NCBI GenBank assembly: GCA_031213475.1
Contig: JARUPZ010000007.1
Span: forward strand, 4,893,586 to 4,957,585
DNA length: 64,000 bases
From: Nereocystis luetkeana
Taxonomy: Eukaryota > Sar > Phaeophyceae > Laminariales > Laminariaceae
Direction of reading: 5' to 3'
Shown here: positions 27,301-38,040 of the stretch, one piece after another
Numbering within the stretch: the stretch's first letter is position 1
Layout: every line of letters begins with the position of its first letter
Program-made: the position numbers and the translations under genes
Notes under the pieces: model-generated
What the model was told of the DNA's origin: nothing
Databases searched by the model: none
What the model saw: only the letters and a program-made list of their open reading frames with translations

Positions 27301-30300
27301 GAAACAAATCAATTCATTCGAAGCTGTCATACATATGCAAGAATATCCGCCTCACAAGCGGTTCTTAGGAGGATGTAGCTCACCCGCCGTGCGACTCGCC
27401 GATCACCTCACGGTGCTTTACGCTTGGTGCAAGCAAATTCTACCTGGTCGGTGGAAACCCGACGTGCTGCGTCCCGGCATTGTAGGGATGCGCAGGGTCT
27501 ACGTTCATTGGTACTCCCCCCCCTACCCCCTCGTTATTTGCACGATACATCTGCACACACGTAAAATACTAGCGGCGCCTCATCGTCGTTCGAAGAAACG
27601 CTCAACACGCTTAAGTACGCCAACCGCGCCAAGAACATCAAGACCAACGCCACGCGCAACTCCCTGGACGTGAATCATCACATCTCCGAGTACGTCAACC
27701 TGATTGGCAGTCTCCGCACCGAAATAATGAGACTCAAGCACCAGCTTGTTAGGGGCGCACGAGGGGGACAAGGTAGCGGCGGCGGTGATTCGGCCCGCAC
27801 CATTCGGCCCGAGGTACGTACATACGACTCTGTTATACTGTTATGTGAGACTTGCTTGTACGTCATGTGCTGTGGCGATGAAACAGCAGCGTCGTGCGAT
27901 AGATTTAGCTTAAGTTTTCGACATCCCTGCGGTGATGCACTGCGAAATAGGGTGGCTATCTGGGGTAGGGGTCAAAACGGCGTTGGTTTTCAGGGAAATA
28001 TAATTAGTTGTACCTGGTATGCCGGCGAACGCCAGCTTACGGCATGTGGCACGGCACACACAATCTACGAGCCAGTTCTGTACTCTACGGCTACAACCGC
28101 CTGTGGAGGAGGCGCCAACTCTCTTGATTCACCAGTATTATAGTAAAGTGCACCATGTTCCCGCGCTCGCCCAAGTTCCCAATCATTGTTCTATTCCCAC
28201 GGTGCGTGTCGACCACCGTCACTGCCCGACCCTAAAGGGCTGCATACGTACCACACACCGCTGCACCGCCCTACGTACCAATATGCGCGGCACACTTCAT
28301 GCCACATGATGACAACAATAGCGCAGCAGCCACATGACAACAACCACGCGACAACGGCCACACACATAAGAAAACAGTCATACACACGTAGCAAAAATAA
28401 GGAAAGGTCACGGGCGGTACTCGACGCCTTGTCCGGTTCATTGCGCCATCAGGCCCCGTCGCACGACTCCCGGCCAACCTCCGTGGACCGCGAGCGACGG
28501 CGACGAGAAACGAGCTCGTTCGAACGGGGACACCAGGAGGGAGGGCTGCACGGAACGAATGACGACGAAAGGGGCCTGCTAATGGTGCCTCTCCCAACGA
28601 AGCGTCCTCTCGGCGGCGACGATGCTGGTTCCGTCGCTGCATCGGCGATGACAGCGGACGGTAGAGTCACCAAGATTGAAGGACCGGCGGACGCTTCATC
28701 AAAGAGCGGGGTATCCGCTTCCTCGTCCGTCGCAGCCCTTGACGGGGGGGGCGCGGCATCCTCTTCTAAGGATAAGGACTACGTGGAAGAGGTGATCATC
28801 GTTCGGGCTAATTCCGCACGGTCTGGGTGGGAGTGGCGTTGTTTTTTTTTTCTCCGTAGAGATGTATCGGTAGGCCTCAGCTTAGCTGATGGGGGATGGT
28901 TAGGTGTCCCGGAAGAAAGGAAATAAGGAAGAAAGGAAAGAGTAAGGACGTTTTTTAGTTCAACCAAAAGGAATGGAGATGTAAGGGTGGCATTGAGGAT
29001 GTTTTGGAGCGAGTTCTCCTCACGTCGGTGGGAACGTTCTGAATGTTTGGGTGTCCCATAGCAACATTTCCTGTCTGAGGCAATTGGGCCAGAGCGGGTT
29101 TTGACACGCCTCACTTGAGAAACAATAAACATGAACAGAGGTCGCACACATTCACCTGTTTCGTACATGGTGTATATGATTAAGCAGTACGCGTACGTAG
29201 TGATATTTGGCCAATGACGGCACAGTATCGGAATACACCGTGATAGTTCATTGTTTTGGTTTGGGGGGGAGTCGTGTGATCTTAGACAAGGCAATCAATC
29301 CCGGTTGGGCGGTGCTGGACGTGCGTGACAACGACAACGCGTCGCGCGTGTTTTTTGTTTTCGAAACGGCTTGCAAGCAGGTGAGGGAGACGATTGTGGA
29401 GAACTTTCGCGAGAGGATGCAGCTGCGACGGTCCCTCATCGAGCTGGAGGATCAAAACGTGCAGAATAGCATAGAGGTGAGATAAAAACGTTGCACGTAG
29501 TACGGAGTACGCACCACTGTGCACGAAAATTTAAGGAATGCTTATATATTAACTTGAACATCAAACGATCCTTACATTGACAAACAGAGTGGTCCTTCAT
29601 ACCAAGGATAGACGTCATGAAGAATGATTCCTACCAATAGCTCGATACTTGTGCGCAGAGTCCAACAGATCGACCACGCTTACAGCAACAACGGATCGTG
29701 CTGAGCACATACTAAAGAGATGCGCGAAGGAACACGATTTATTTGCTGTGTTTCAAATATACACGGCTGTTCATTTCGTAAAACTGCATACTGGCCGTAC
29801 ATTTTTAGTTAGGTTGGCACAACTTTGTTTCCATGCCAGGAAAATCGACGACGGTGTCATTCTATTTGCTGGCATTTTCAAGAGGAATGGAGAAATACCC
29901 CACGGACGAATACATGCCACCAGCAGATGGATAAGGAAATAACGCGGCTTTTACCAGGCTTATGCCTTTCGCGAGGGTCATACGTGTTTACTGCACTGCG
30001 CAATATTTCGAAACTCCTGACCTGTTGTGGGGTTCGTTCGAAGGGAAAACAGTTGAATGCGCCTTGTGTGAGGATGTCTCAACGAGGAGGTGCCATTGCG
30101 GTAGGTGTTACGCCAGGTGCATCGCACTGTACGCCGTGGTTCAAGTCAACACGGAAGGAATGGATGCGACGGCGGTTTGATGTTGGACGCGTGTTTGCCT
30201 CGCAGGGTTAGCACCTAGTTTTCATTCGGCTCCTCACATTGAGAGCTCTATATATACCTCACTCAAAGGCCGTTTTCTGGAAACGCTAAAGGTGCGTCCC

Positions 30301-33300
30301 CCGATGGCCAATCCTGAGGTCTACGTATAGGTAATCACGAATGGTACCTGGTACAGTAAACCATTACTATAGTGATTTCCAACGATATTGGGTTAAGGAC
30401 CCCGGTCAGTCAGAAGTGTTTTTGGCCAAAAACCGCTACCAGTAGCAGCACGCCTCGTACTAGCGTGGGCTTCCTCCTACTGTACCACTATCCCGTACAT
30501 TTCGTGCGATGGAAATAACATTCATCTTGTTCCTGCCTGCCTGGTACATTTCTGCGGCGTTTGATCGTCGCTCCAGGTAGGAAAGCGACAACTGTCGCTG
30601 GTGGAGTGGCACGGCGGGAGACGTCTTCCTCAAGAGGCGGCTGCCGAGGCGCTACAAGGCAAGATAATGCGACATATATACCAATGTAACCTTAGGTGTC
30701 TTCTCCCCCCGCCCTTGGTGCAAGAAAATGTCTGCCTGCTGGCCTGCTCGGTGGTAACCCACGTGTTCCGTCCCGGCATTGTAGGGATGCAAGGGTTTAT
30801 GGTCGTACGACTACGGCCATGCGTGGTATGAGTACACCCCCCCTCCTCTATACATACTATATATATACATATATAGGTTAGGTTGGCGTCGGTTGGCAAC
30901 GACGTTGTAAAACATGCCTCATGTATGATATCGAGTACACCCCCCCCCCCGCCCGCGCTCCGTCTCGAAAGGGATGCGTGGTCAATGGTCAAATGGCTAA
31001 GGCAAGCAACAAATGAGTACGCCCCCCCCCCCCCGCCCTCCGCCCGCCTGCGCGCCGTCGGCGTGAAATCACGGGTGGAAATAGCAGTATTTACATCATT
31101 TTCTTGCGTGCCATTGCGACGAAACGCTCGTGATCTCTCTACTTTCAGCGGCGTCTCAACGAATATTCTCTGTCGCATATTAACATACCGTTCGTCCGGA
31201 CATAACAATAAAAAAACACACACAAGGTGCTCCTTAACTTACGGTGAGTTCCAAGGTATCGAGCCGAACGTGTAGACAACGACGGGAACAGTTGAGCTCT
31301 CAGCAGTCACAACCCACGCGCCGCAACAATAATCGTCGAACTCGCTGCCTCACCCCCTCCGTGATCAGCAAGCCCAGCCCGAAAATAATCGACCTTGGGA
31401 ACAGTGTTGACCGTAAATCTATCCCGGTATGGGATACCGAGCACAGTCGTCCTCCAAGACGTCGGCGCACGGTGTTGTAGACTAGGCACACACGGAGCGT
31501 ACCCTCCAACCACCCCCACCCCCCCACCCACCCCACCCACCCCGTTCGTGGGCCTACTGCTCAAGGTTTAGAAAGAGATGGGGGTTGGGCAGAGGCTGTC
31601 GCGGAGGCTGCGCAAGCAGCGGCCGGGAGAGGGGTGGGAAAGGCGGTGGCCGGTGACGCCCCTCCGTCGCCCCCAGCGGAAGTGAGGGAGGCTTGGAGGG
31701 AGTGCGAGCAGCTGTGCGCCGCCATATCCAAGAACAACGAAACCAAGCGGAAGATATCGCGACGGCTGAGGAATAACAGTCGCCAGGCGGAGAGTTTCAA
31801 GGCCGATCTAGACGGGAAGGTTTGTGAGCGGAGAAGAGAGATTTGTTGTTTTGTACTTTTTTTAATATCTATATATATATATTATTATTTTTTTCGTTGC
31901 GATGCTAATTTATGACTTACTCGTATATCGTTTATAGTGCCAACGAAATAAGTGGGTGGGTGGGTGGGTGGGCGGAGTTGTTGCTGTTCCATTAATTATT
32001 TTGAGAATTCGGGGAGACGAGTTGTATGCTGTTGTGATACGAGGATACGACGAATATTCTTTCTACGTATTACTCAAAATATTTCAAGACAAATTTTACA
32101 TTCCACTCCCGGGGAGAGAGACGACGGTCAAACAACAGGAAGGTAGAACAACTTGCTGGATTTAAGAAAAAAATATGAAAATATCGTTGTTGGTGTGTTA
32201 CCATCCGGCAACGAGAAGCAAGAGCTTCGACGTTGATCAGTCAGAATTCATGTCCCGAAAGAAGAAGAAGAAGTAGAAGAAGAAGAATAAGAAGAAGAAA
32301 AATAAGAAGAAGCAGAAGAAGGCAACCGAGGCGGAAGAAGAAGGCAACCAAGGCGGAAGAGCAAAACAAACGATTTCGCGACATTGACATTTTCTCCCCC
32401 GACACTGGAGGAAACATGGATAAAAACGCGGCATGAGAAAGTCTAACGTAAAGGACGTCCAGGAGAGAAGAAGGAGCAAGGGGCTTTTGAGAGAACGTAC
32501 CATGGTTGAATTAGGAGGGGAAGTTGTCACCGCTGTCGTCGACTCGCACCATCTTCTCTCTGGAGCACACCTACTGCAAGAAAAAAGACTGGTCGGAGGC
32601 CGAGATTAGATGACGCCTCGGGTGCATATGTTTGGTCCCTCGGTGACTTTACATCATTGCCAGGGCTGCTCGAGAGCGCAACCAAGCAATCGCTCCAAAC
32701 CGAGCTCGTGTTGTTCTACCCTCAACACCTTTTATAGTATTTGTAATGCTTGGAAGCTAGCTGGAACGGAGGTGGGTCATAGTCCAGTGCTGCACTACTA
32801 GCCGCGAGAAACGTCTGTAGGCTTGGACCGATACACACCACTCTCTCTCTGTGTTTCTATCGAGCTTTAAATCTAGAATAATTCGCCATGAAAACAAACG
32901 CGTAGAAGGTAAAAACCCTTTTCCCCCACTCTAATTCCACACTAGTTCCAAGCAGTTATCTAAAGGGGGTTAACGATGGGGCCGTTCAGTCTTGATCCCG
33001 CACGACTTTGCTTTCAAGATAGAATAACCGGTGATTCGTTTCCATCAACTGCAAGATGAAACGCTGCGTTTTTCCTCCCCAATTTCCCCAATGTGAGGTA
33101 GATAACAGGAGAGGATAGGGACCAACTCATGAAGCTGCAGTATCGCATCGGAAAGCTGGAGGTGGACAACATGGAGCTGGAGCAGAGCCGAATAGTGCAC
33201 GAGAGCGCCATGCGGGGGAAAGATCTGACCATACAGAAGCTGCAGCTACAGGTGCAAAATTTTGTTTTGAAAAAAAATCGAGCACCTTCTCCTAAACCAA

Positions 33301-36300
33301 AGCAAGTACATAACCTACCTAATTAACTAAGGCCCAGAACGGGAAGGTTGCCAATACGGAACGAACAAGTCGTTTTCGGAAAGATCTATCTGGTCGAGAG
33401 TTAGCCATCCGAAAATGTAATGTTCGACTTTTAGCACCAAGCACCCTTACCGTTGTTGTCGAGAAAACGACAGCTGAAAAACGATCGGACCCCTGTGCCC
33501 ACTCGACGCTCCTAAGGTATGGTATTGGTGCACGAATTTAATAGAATAACCACATACTTCGTATGCTCGTAGCCACGCGCAATGTTTGGGGTAGACTGTG
33601 CGTTCGAAATTGTGGCGAGGAGGGCGGGGGGGGGGGTGTACTCGATATCATGCATGGACGTAGTCGTATGACCACAGACCCTCGCATCCCTACAATGCCG
33701 GGACGGAGCACGTCGAGTTTTCACCGACCAGGCAGACATTGCTTGCACCAAGCGCGAGGCGCCGTGAGGTGTCCGGCGAGTCGCATGAAGGGTGAGCTGC
33801 ATCCTACTAAGAAGCGCGTATGAGGCAGACTTGCACACGGATGGCAGCTTCAATTAGTTAATTTATTTTCCGGTGTGGCAAGGAGGAGGTGAGGAGAGGA
33901 AAATAAAGTGGCGGCATGCCTTCAGCGCCAAAGATAGCTTCCCTCCCTCCCTTCCTCCTCCCTCCCTTCCCACACTACGGCAGCTCTGAATATTTCCCTA
34001 AACCAAAGCAATCATCTTGCGGTACTTCCACGTATCGTAACGATCGGCGTCGGCGGCATGATGGTACGTAGTGACCCTAAGTGGTGCCTGACACTTCTAC
34101 TGCGCACCACTACAAGCGCATGACATTTCATTGCATTGTCAATTATATTTTTACCGCATTGCAATGTACGGTAGTATCGCCGTGTCCATTGTTTTTGTGG
34201 CCGCACAGAGAGAGAGCTTGCATCTCTGTATCATATGGGTGAAGAATATGCACGGACACTACTGGGTGTGCTGGATGTCGACGGGTAGAAAATACGGTAT
34301 AATCCGAAGAACGCAAACACACACCAAACTTTGATGCTAAACGTCGACAAAATATGCACGCTGCTGTACGGGTGCACCTACCAGCTGCCAGTATACTTTG
34401 TGAGGCTCCTCATACGAGGAGCTCTAGACTACACCTCAACCCCACGAAACAAATGCCTTCCGGAAGAAACGAAAAGTGCAACCCGATGGACGATAAATGC
34501 CGTTGTCCAGATACTCGACGACAAATATCGTAAAAGCACGAAACCACAACAGTAGGCCTAGTCCCTAGGCCTATCAATCGGCAGCGAGCAGTGCCGTGCT
34601 CTACACGTGCACCTACCTCGAGAAGGTAAGAGGGGGCACGGGGCGAGTATGGTCGTTCTTATTTTCTCTCTGCCTCTGAACATATTAATCCATTGAATTT
34701 CCGTCGGTAGAGCCCATGACTATAAATAATTAATTCCGTCCGTTGTGAACAAAACAGGCCTCTCACGTGAACTTAGAGATACTACGCGTAACGTTCCCTC
34801 ACGACATTGAGTCTCGCCTGATAAAAACATTTTCGGCCAAACCAAATGTTCCCCCTATCGCAGCATGGATCAAATCGTCCTCTCTCCCGCTCCCGTGACC
34901 CTCTTTACCCGCGCGCTACGTATTAATTCATCCTTGCGCCACGGTCTTATTTTTTTTTGTCACACCGTCCCGGCAGCTGAGCGTTCGAGATAGGTCCATC
35001 GCCCTTCAGCAGTCGGTGCTTACGGAGCATGGTCTGAACGGCTGTGCTGGCTTCCCGGATGCGATTGGCACAGAGCAGGTGACCAATCCACATTATTCAT
35101 TCAGTGAATCGATGCATCACACCGTTTTGAAGAAAATTGTTGCCTACGGCGGATTTGTAAAAACAAGATAAAATAAAGTGCTCAAGCTCACCGTTATGTT
35201 CACAGTTTCGCATGCGAATTTTGCTTTTTCTACAGAACAGACACCGTCCCACATTACGCTGCTATATGGACAAATCCCAAAGGAGAGGGACACGAATTTA
35301 TCGTCAGGGCGAGTCAAACCGGCTTCTTCCTCACCACCGCGAGCACCGACCAGTTCCCCTACCCCACCGGCTCATACAGAATCCCACGTCCGCGTTCTTA
35401 TACGATTACCACCATTCTTTTTTCCCCGCATAGGTCGGGGTCGCGGATGCCCTGGATGAGTTCCTTCCAGAAGGGGGGGGGGGCGCTGGCAATGCGAGCG
35501 GCATCGAGAGCGAGGGGTCTTACCGAGGCAACCGCAATGTCCACGAGAACCACGGGGTTCTGATTCTTAGCGGCGGGGGGGGAGGAGAAGCGGGCATAGG
35601 CGGACGACGAGGCGGCTGGGGATCATCTTCAGACAGCGATCAAAACGGGGGCAGCTTCACGGAGAGGGTTAGAGTATCGAACGGCAACTCTGTAAGCAGC
35701 ACCGCCGCGGCGGGAGTTATCGACGGCGCACCCTGTGGCGGCTGTGGTGTAGAGGGTCGCGACGACTCGGCCTCGCATTTGTCCAGAGCGCCGCCACCAC
35801 CCTTTTCAGAAGCAGAGCGAACGCAGCAGCAGCAGCAGCAACAACGACGACAACAACAACACATGGAAAGGAACCAGATCGAGCGATTGAGGGACACCGT
35901 TCTAGAAGGAGCGACTACCAACACATACACCACCACCCTTGTCCCAACCAAACAGCGGCCCAGGCGCCGGCCGTCAAAGGCAACAGCGCGAACCAGTCGG
36001 GCGCATCATCCACCACCACCGTTATCGTCCTCGCAGTGGAAGCAGAAGCAGACCGTTCCGCGGACCGTTCCGCGGCGACGGCGGCACCCGTCGGACTCCG
36101 ATAGTGGCGGCCTCGCTACTGGGGGAGGAGCTCGCAACGAGGATACTGTTGAAGAGAGTCTTGTTTCTTCGGTCCCTCCCAGCAAGTATGCTAGGGACGC
36201 CGGCGCACGAGAAGCGACCTTGGGGAACGGTGACCATGACCCCGACAATAGTGACGCCAGCGGGGGAGGGGTAGAAAGGGCCGGTGCAAGCATTTCATCC

Positions 36301-38040
36301 ATTCAAACGCCGGGGCGGCAAACGACCTCCACCGCGTTGGCACCCTTTCACGGTCCATTGCCGGCGCCCCTTGCATTTGACAATACTAGCGGCTCTGACA
36401 AAAGGTCAATGGTTGATCAGGGAGGTCGTGACGCCTCTGCGGGGGGTGGCGGGGGAAACAGAGACGCCGTGACAGCGAAGGGCATTCCCAACGATTCGTT
36501 TCTCACGGGGGGCACCGTTGTTGTGGGAATCCCGGCAAAGCACAGACGCACTCACGCAAAGGTGTTTCAGCAGCAGCAACGATCTTTGGGCGAAAAACAG
36601 CAGCAGCAGCAGCAGCAGCAGCCGCAACACTTGCAGCTCCAACTGCTGCAACAACGTCAAAAACAGAACCACGAACAGCAGCTACAGCAGCACAGGACAC
36701 AACAACAGCAACAACAACGGCGACTCTCAACAAAAGGAGCGTCTGGCGATGGCGTTTCTGTAAACTCCGTTCCAGTCGATGTCCCTTCTACAACTTGGAA
36801 CGACGCGTCAAATGGAAGGGGGGTCGAAGATGATGGTGCAGGCGGGCGAAAAGGACGGTTTTCCGGTGGCGTCGAAGGAGGAGGCGACGACAACGCCAGT
36901 GGGGGCGATATCGACGAGGCCTCCGTCTCGTCCACCGGAAAACCCCGCGTCGCTGCTTCCTTTTGCTCTCAAGGCGGCGGTAGCGGTGATGGCATAGGGG
37001 AATTCGAGTCCCTAACGCAAGCTTCCGAGCAGCACCGCCGAGAACCGAGGACGAAACACCCCGCGGCGACTTCAGCGGCGTATAGAGACTATCACGCCCA
37101 GCCGCCGCTGCCATTGAAGCTCGACGTCGCGCCGGTACCTCTGAACTCCTTGTCCGCGGCAAGCATAGACACAGCAACGCAGCAAGCGGAAGCGTCAACG
37201 TCCTCTGCTGGGGTCGGCGGCGGGGGACGCGACACGACTTCGTCCCCCGCGGGCATGACATTGCCTTGGAGAGACAGCAGGCGGCAGGGACCCATTCCTT
37301 TCCCCGCTTCTGGCGCCGGCAAGGCCGGTACAAACCGCAGGCGATTGAGACGCGAGCAGGACAGGGTTACCGGCGCATCCGCCGCCGGCAGCGAGGGTGG
37401 TGCCACCCGCAGAAGTTCCGGGTGGAGATGGGGCGTCGATGGCGGTGGTGGCGGTGGCGGTGGCGGTGGCGGTGGCAGCGGGGGCCCTCGCCCCTTTGCG
37501 GCGGGGGTAACGAAGAGCGCCGTTGGCGGCGCCGTAAAAAAAAAGGATGGCGGACACAACAGCAGCAGCGGAGCTACCGAAACGCACACCCTCAATCATG
37601 CGTCGCCCGCCATTTTTCCGGAGTGGGGCGAACGGTCTAACGATAATGCCAATAGTGGGGGCAACACAGGGTTACAAGGGTTCACGGGCTTGGATCAGGC
37701 TGTAGAGTCTGTCGCGGGGGTATCCTCGGCTGCCACCACCGCCACCACCACTGCTGCGAACTCGGGAGGCACGTTCCTGGTTACTCCGGGGGTCGCAGGA
37801 GGGAGTGACACCGGAGGAGAAGATAGGGCGCGCTCTGGTGCCGGTAACAGTAAGGCAGGGTGGCGAGCGGCGGGTGGCAGCTTAGCGAACCTCAAGGCGA
37901 GAATGGGGGCGAGATATCAGCAACACCCTGCGGTAACCAGAGAAAGGGGGTTTTCTGCCGGTAGGGAGAGGAACGCTGTTAACAGGGGGGACAGGGAGAG
38001 GGGGGGGCGCGCACAGCCTATTGCATACCAGGCGTTTTGA
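17958..38040 (+). CDS. Kinesin-8 (KIF18/KIF19-type) motor protein, at least 18 exons, ~1,835 aa
   Basis: Plus-end motor family that controls microtubule and, for KIF19, ciliary length. Exons: 17958-18650, 19469-19560, 20968-21046, 21454-21600, 21954 (or 21969)-22004, 22465-22539, 23275-23418, 25099-25190, 25728-25859, 26956-27030, 27573-27813, ~28378-28791, 29381-29476, 30577-30658, 31572-31819, 33109/33114-33251, 34977-35078, 35434-38040. Motifs are VAVRLRPL (~211-218), P-loop GCTGAGKT (~302-309), NAVSSRSH (~416-423), DLAGSER (~452-458), [11 protein letters not shown] and [17 protein letters not shown]. After the motor come the kinesin-8 marks [18 protein letters not shown] and [17 protein letters not shown]. 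About 210 residues precede the motor, which is unusual. The start is uncertain because the frame is open further upstream. The 28.4-kb exon edges and 31820-33108 are unresolved. Three introns start with GC. Confidence 0.88.
20301..20378. mobile_element. Foldback element family C, copy 1
   Basis: About 80 bp with inverted arms ACTCTGCCCGGAAATGTAA and TTGCACTTCCGGGCAGAGT, in the long kinesin-8 intron. A related element lies near 61884-61980. Confidence 0.55.
21144..21196. repeat. (AGT)n microsatellite
   Basis: About 17 uninterrupted AGT units in the intron just before the kinesin-8 P-loop exon. Confidence 0.95.
23066..23125. repeat. Degenerate CCCTAA telomere-like tract
   Basis: CCCTAACCCTAAGAC followed by two spaced CTAACCCTGACCCTAAGCC-like units with AATCA linkers. 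It lies in a kinesin-8 intron. It is short and diverged, so it may be an old interstitial telomere-like insertion or chance. Confidence 0.4.
24253..24305. repeat. (TTG)n microsatellite
   Basis: About 18 TTG units in a kinesin-8 intron. Confidence 0.95.
24658..24716 (+). repeat. Poly-C repeat, tail fragment
   Basis: GTGCTCCGTCCCGGGATTAT, GGATACGAGGGTCTAT and a short C run: a diverged tail fragment of the poly-C family just upstream of a longer copy in the same orientation. Confidence 0.6.
24766..25060 (+). repeat. Poly-C-tailed SINE-like repeat copy
   Basis: A diverged copy beginning at GAGGCAGCTCCAGTCTCTGG and running through CCATATGCAAG, GGCGCTTCGCGC and GCTCCGTCCCGGCATT to ATCAGTACACCCC. 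It ends about 40 bp before the kinesin-8 exon at 25099, so the element supplies part of the sequence next to a splice acceptor. Confidence 0.8.
25405..25644 (+). repeat. Poly-C-tailed SINE-like repeat copy
   Basis: A second copy within 400 bp and in the same orientation, in the next kinesin-8 intron. It has lost part of the GCGCTTCGCGC hairpin and ends in C runs at 25622-25644. Confidence 0.75.
26830..26896 (+). repeat. Poly-C repeat, degraded tail module
   Basis: A C run, then TACGTCTACGGCCATGCATG and TACACATCCCCCCCC, in the intron before the kinesin-8 exon at 26956. Confidence 0.45.
27290..27523 (+). repeat. Poly-C-tailed SINE-like repeat copy
   Basis: It begins CACACCAGGAAACAAATC and runs through CCGCCTCACAAGCGG to GCGTCCCGGCATTGTAGG, ending GTACT plus a C run about 50 bp before the kinesin-8 exon at 27573. 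C-rich sequence also precedes it. Confidence 0.8.
30711..30843 (+). repeat. Poly-C repeat, truncated copy
   Basis: It starts within the CTTGGTGCAAG block and ends ATGAGTACA plus seven Cs, about 50 bp after the kinesin-8 exon at 30577-30658. Confidence 0.75.
30871..30950 (+). repeat. Internally deleted poly-C repeat
   Basis: The first 50 bases match the 5' end of the full-length element (ATAGGTTAGGTTGGCGTCGG..AAAACATGCC). They join directly to its last 30 bases (ATGATATCGAGTACA plus a C run), leaving out about 450 bp. Confidence 0.75.
30955..31034 (+). repeat. Poly-C repeat, short subfamily module
   Basis: CTCCGTCTCGAAAGGGATG to ATGAGTACG plus 13 Cs, directly after the C tail of the internally deleted element. 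Confidence 0.8.
32260..32352. repeat. GAA/AAG-rich tract
   Basis: Degenerate AAGAAG repeats inside the unresolved kinesin-8 interval. The Lys/Arg-rich frame through it looks like repeat translation, and I have not counted it as an exon. Confidence 0.8.
33626..33879 (-). repeat. Poly-C-tailed SINE-like repeat, 270-bp form
   Basis: A minus-orientation copy whose C tail (read as Gs at 33626-33636) leads into GAGTACA..GCATTGTAGGGATGCGAGG and ends at the CACCGG boundary at 33879. It lies in a kinesin-8 intron. Confidence 0.85.

Noticed and set aside
32233-32436. Lys/Arg-rich frame as a kinesin-8 exon
   Set aside because: It is the translation of an AAG/GAA microsatellite and has no supported splice sites.
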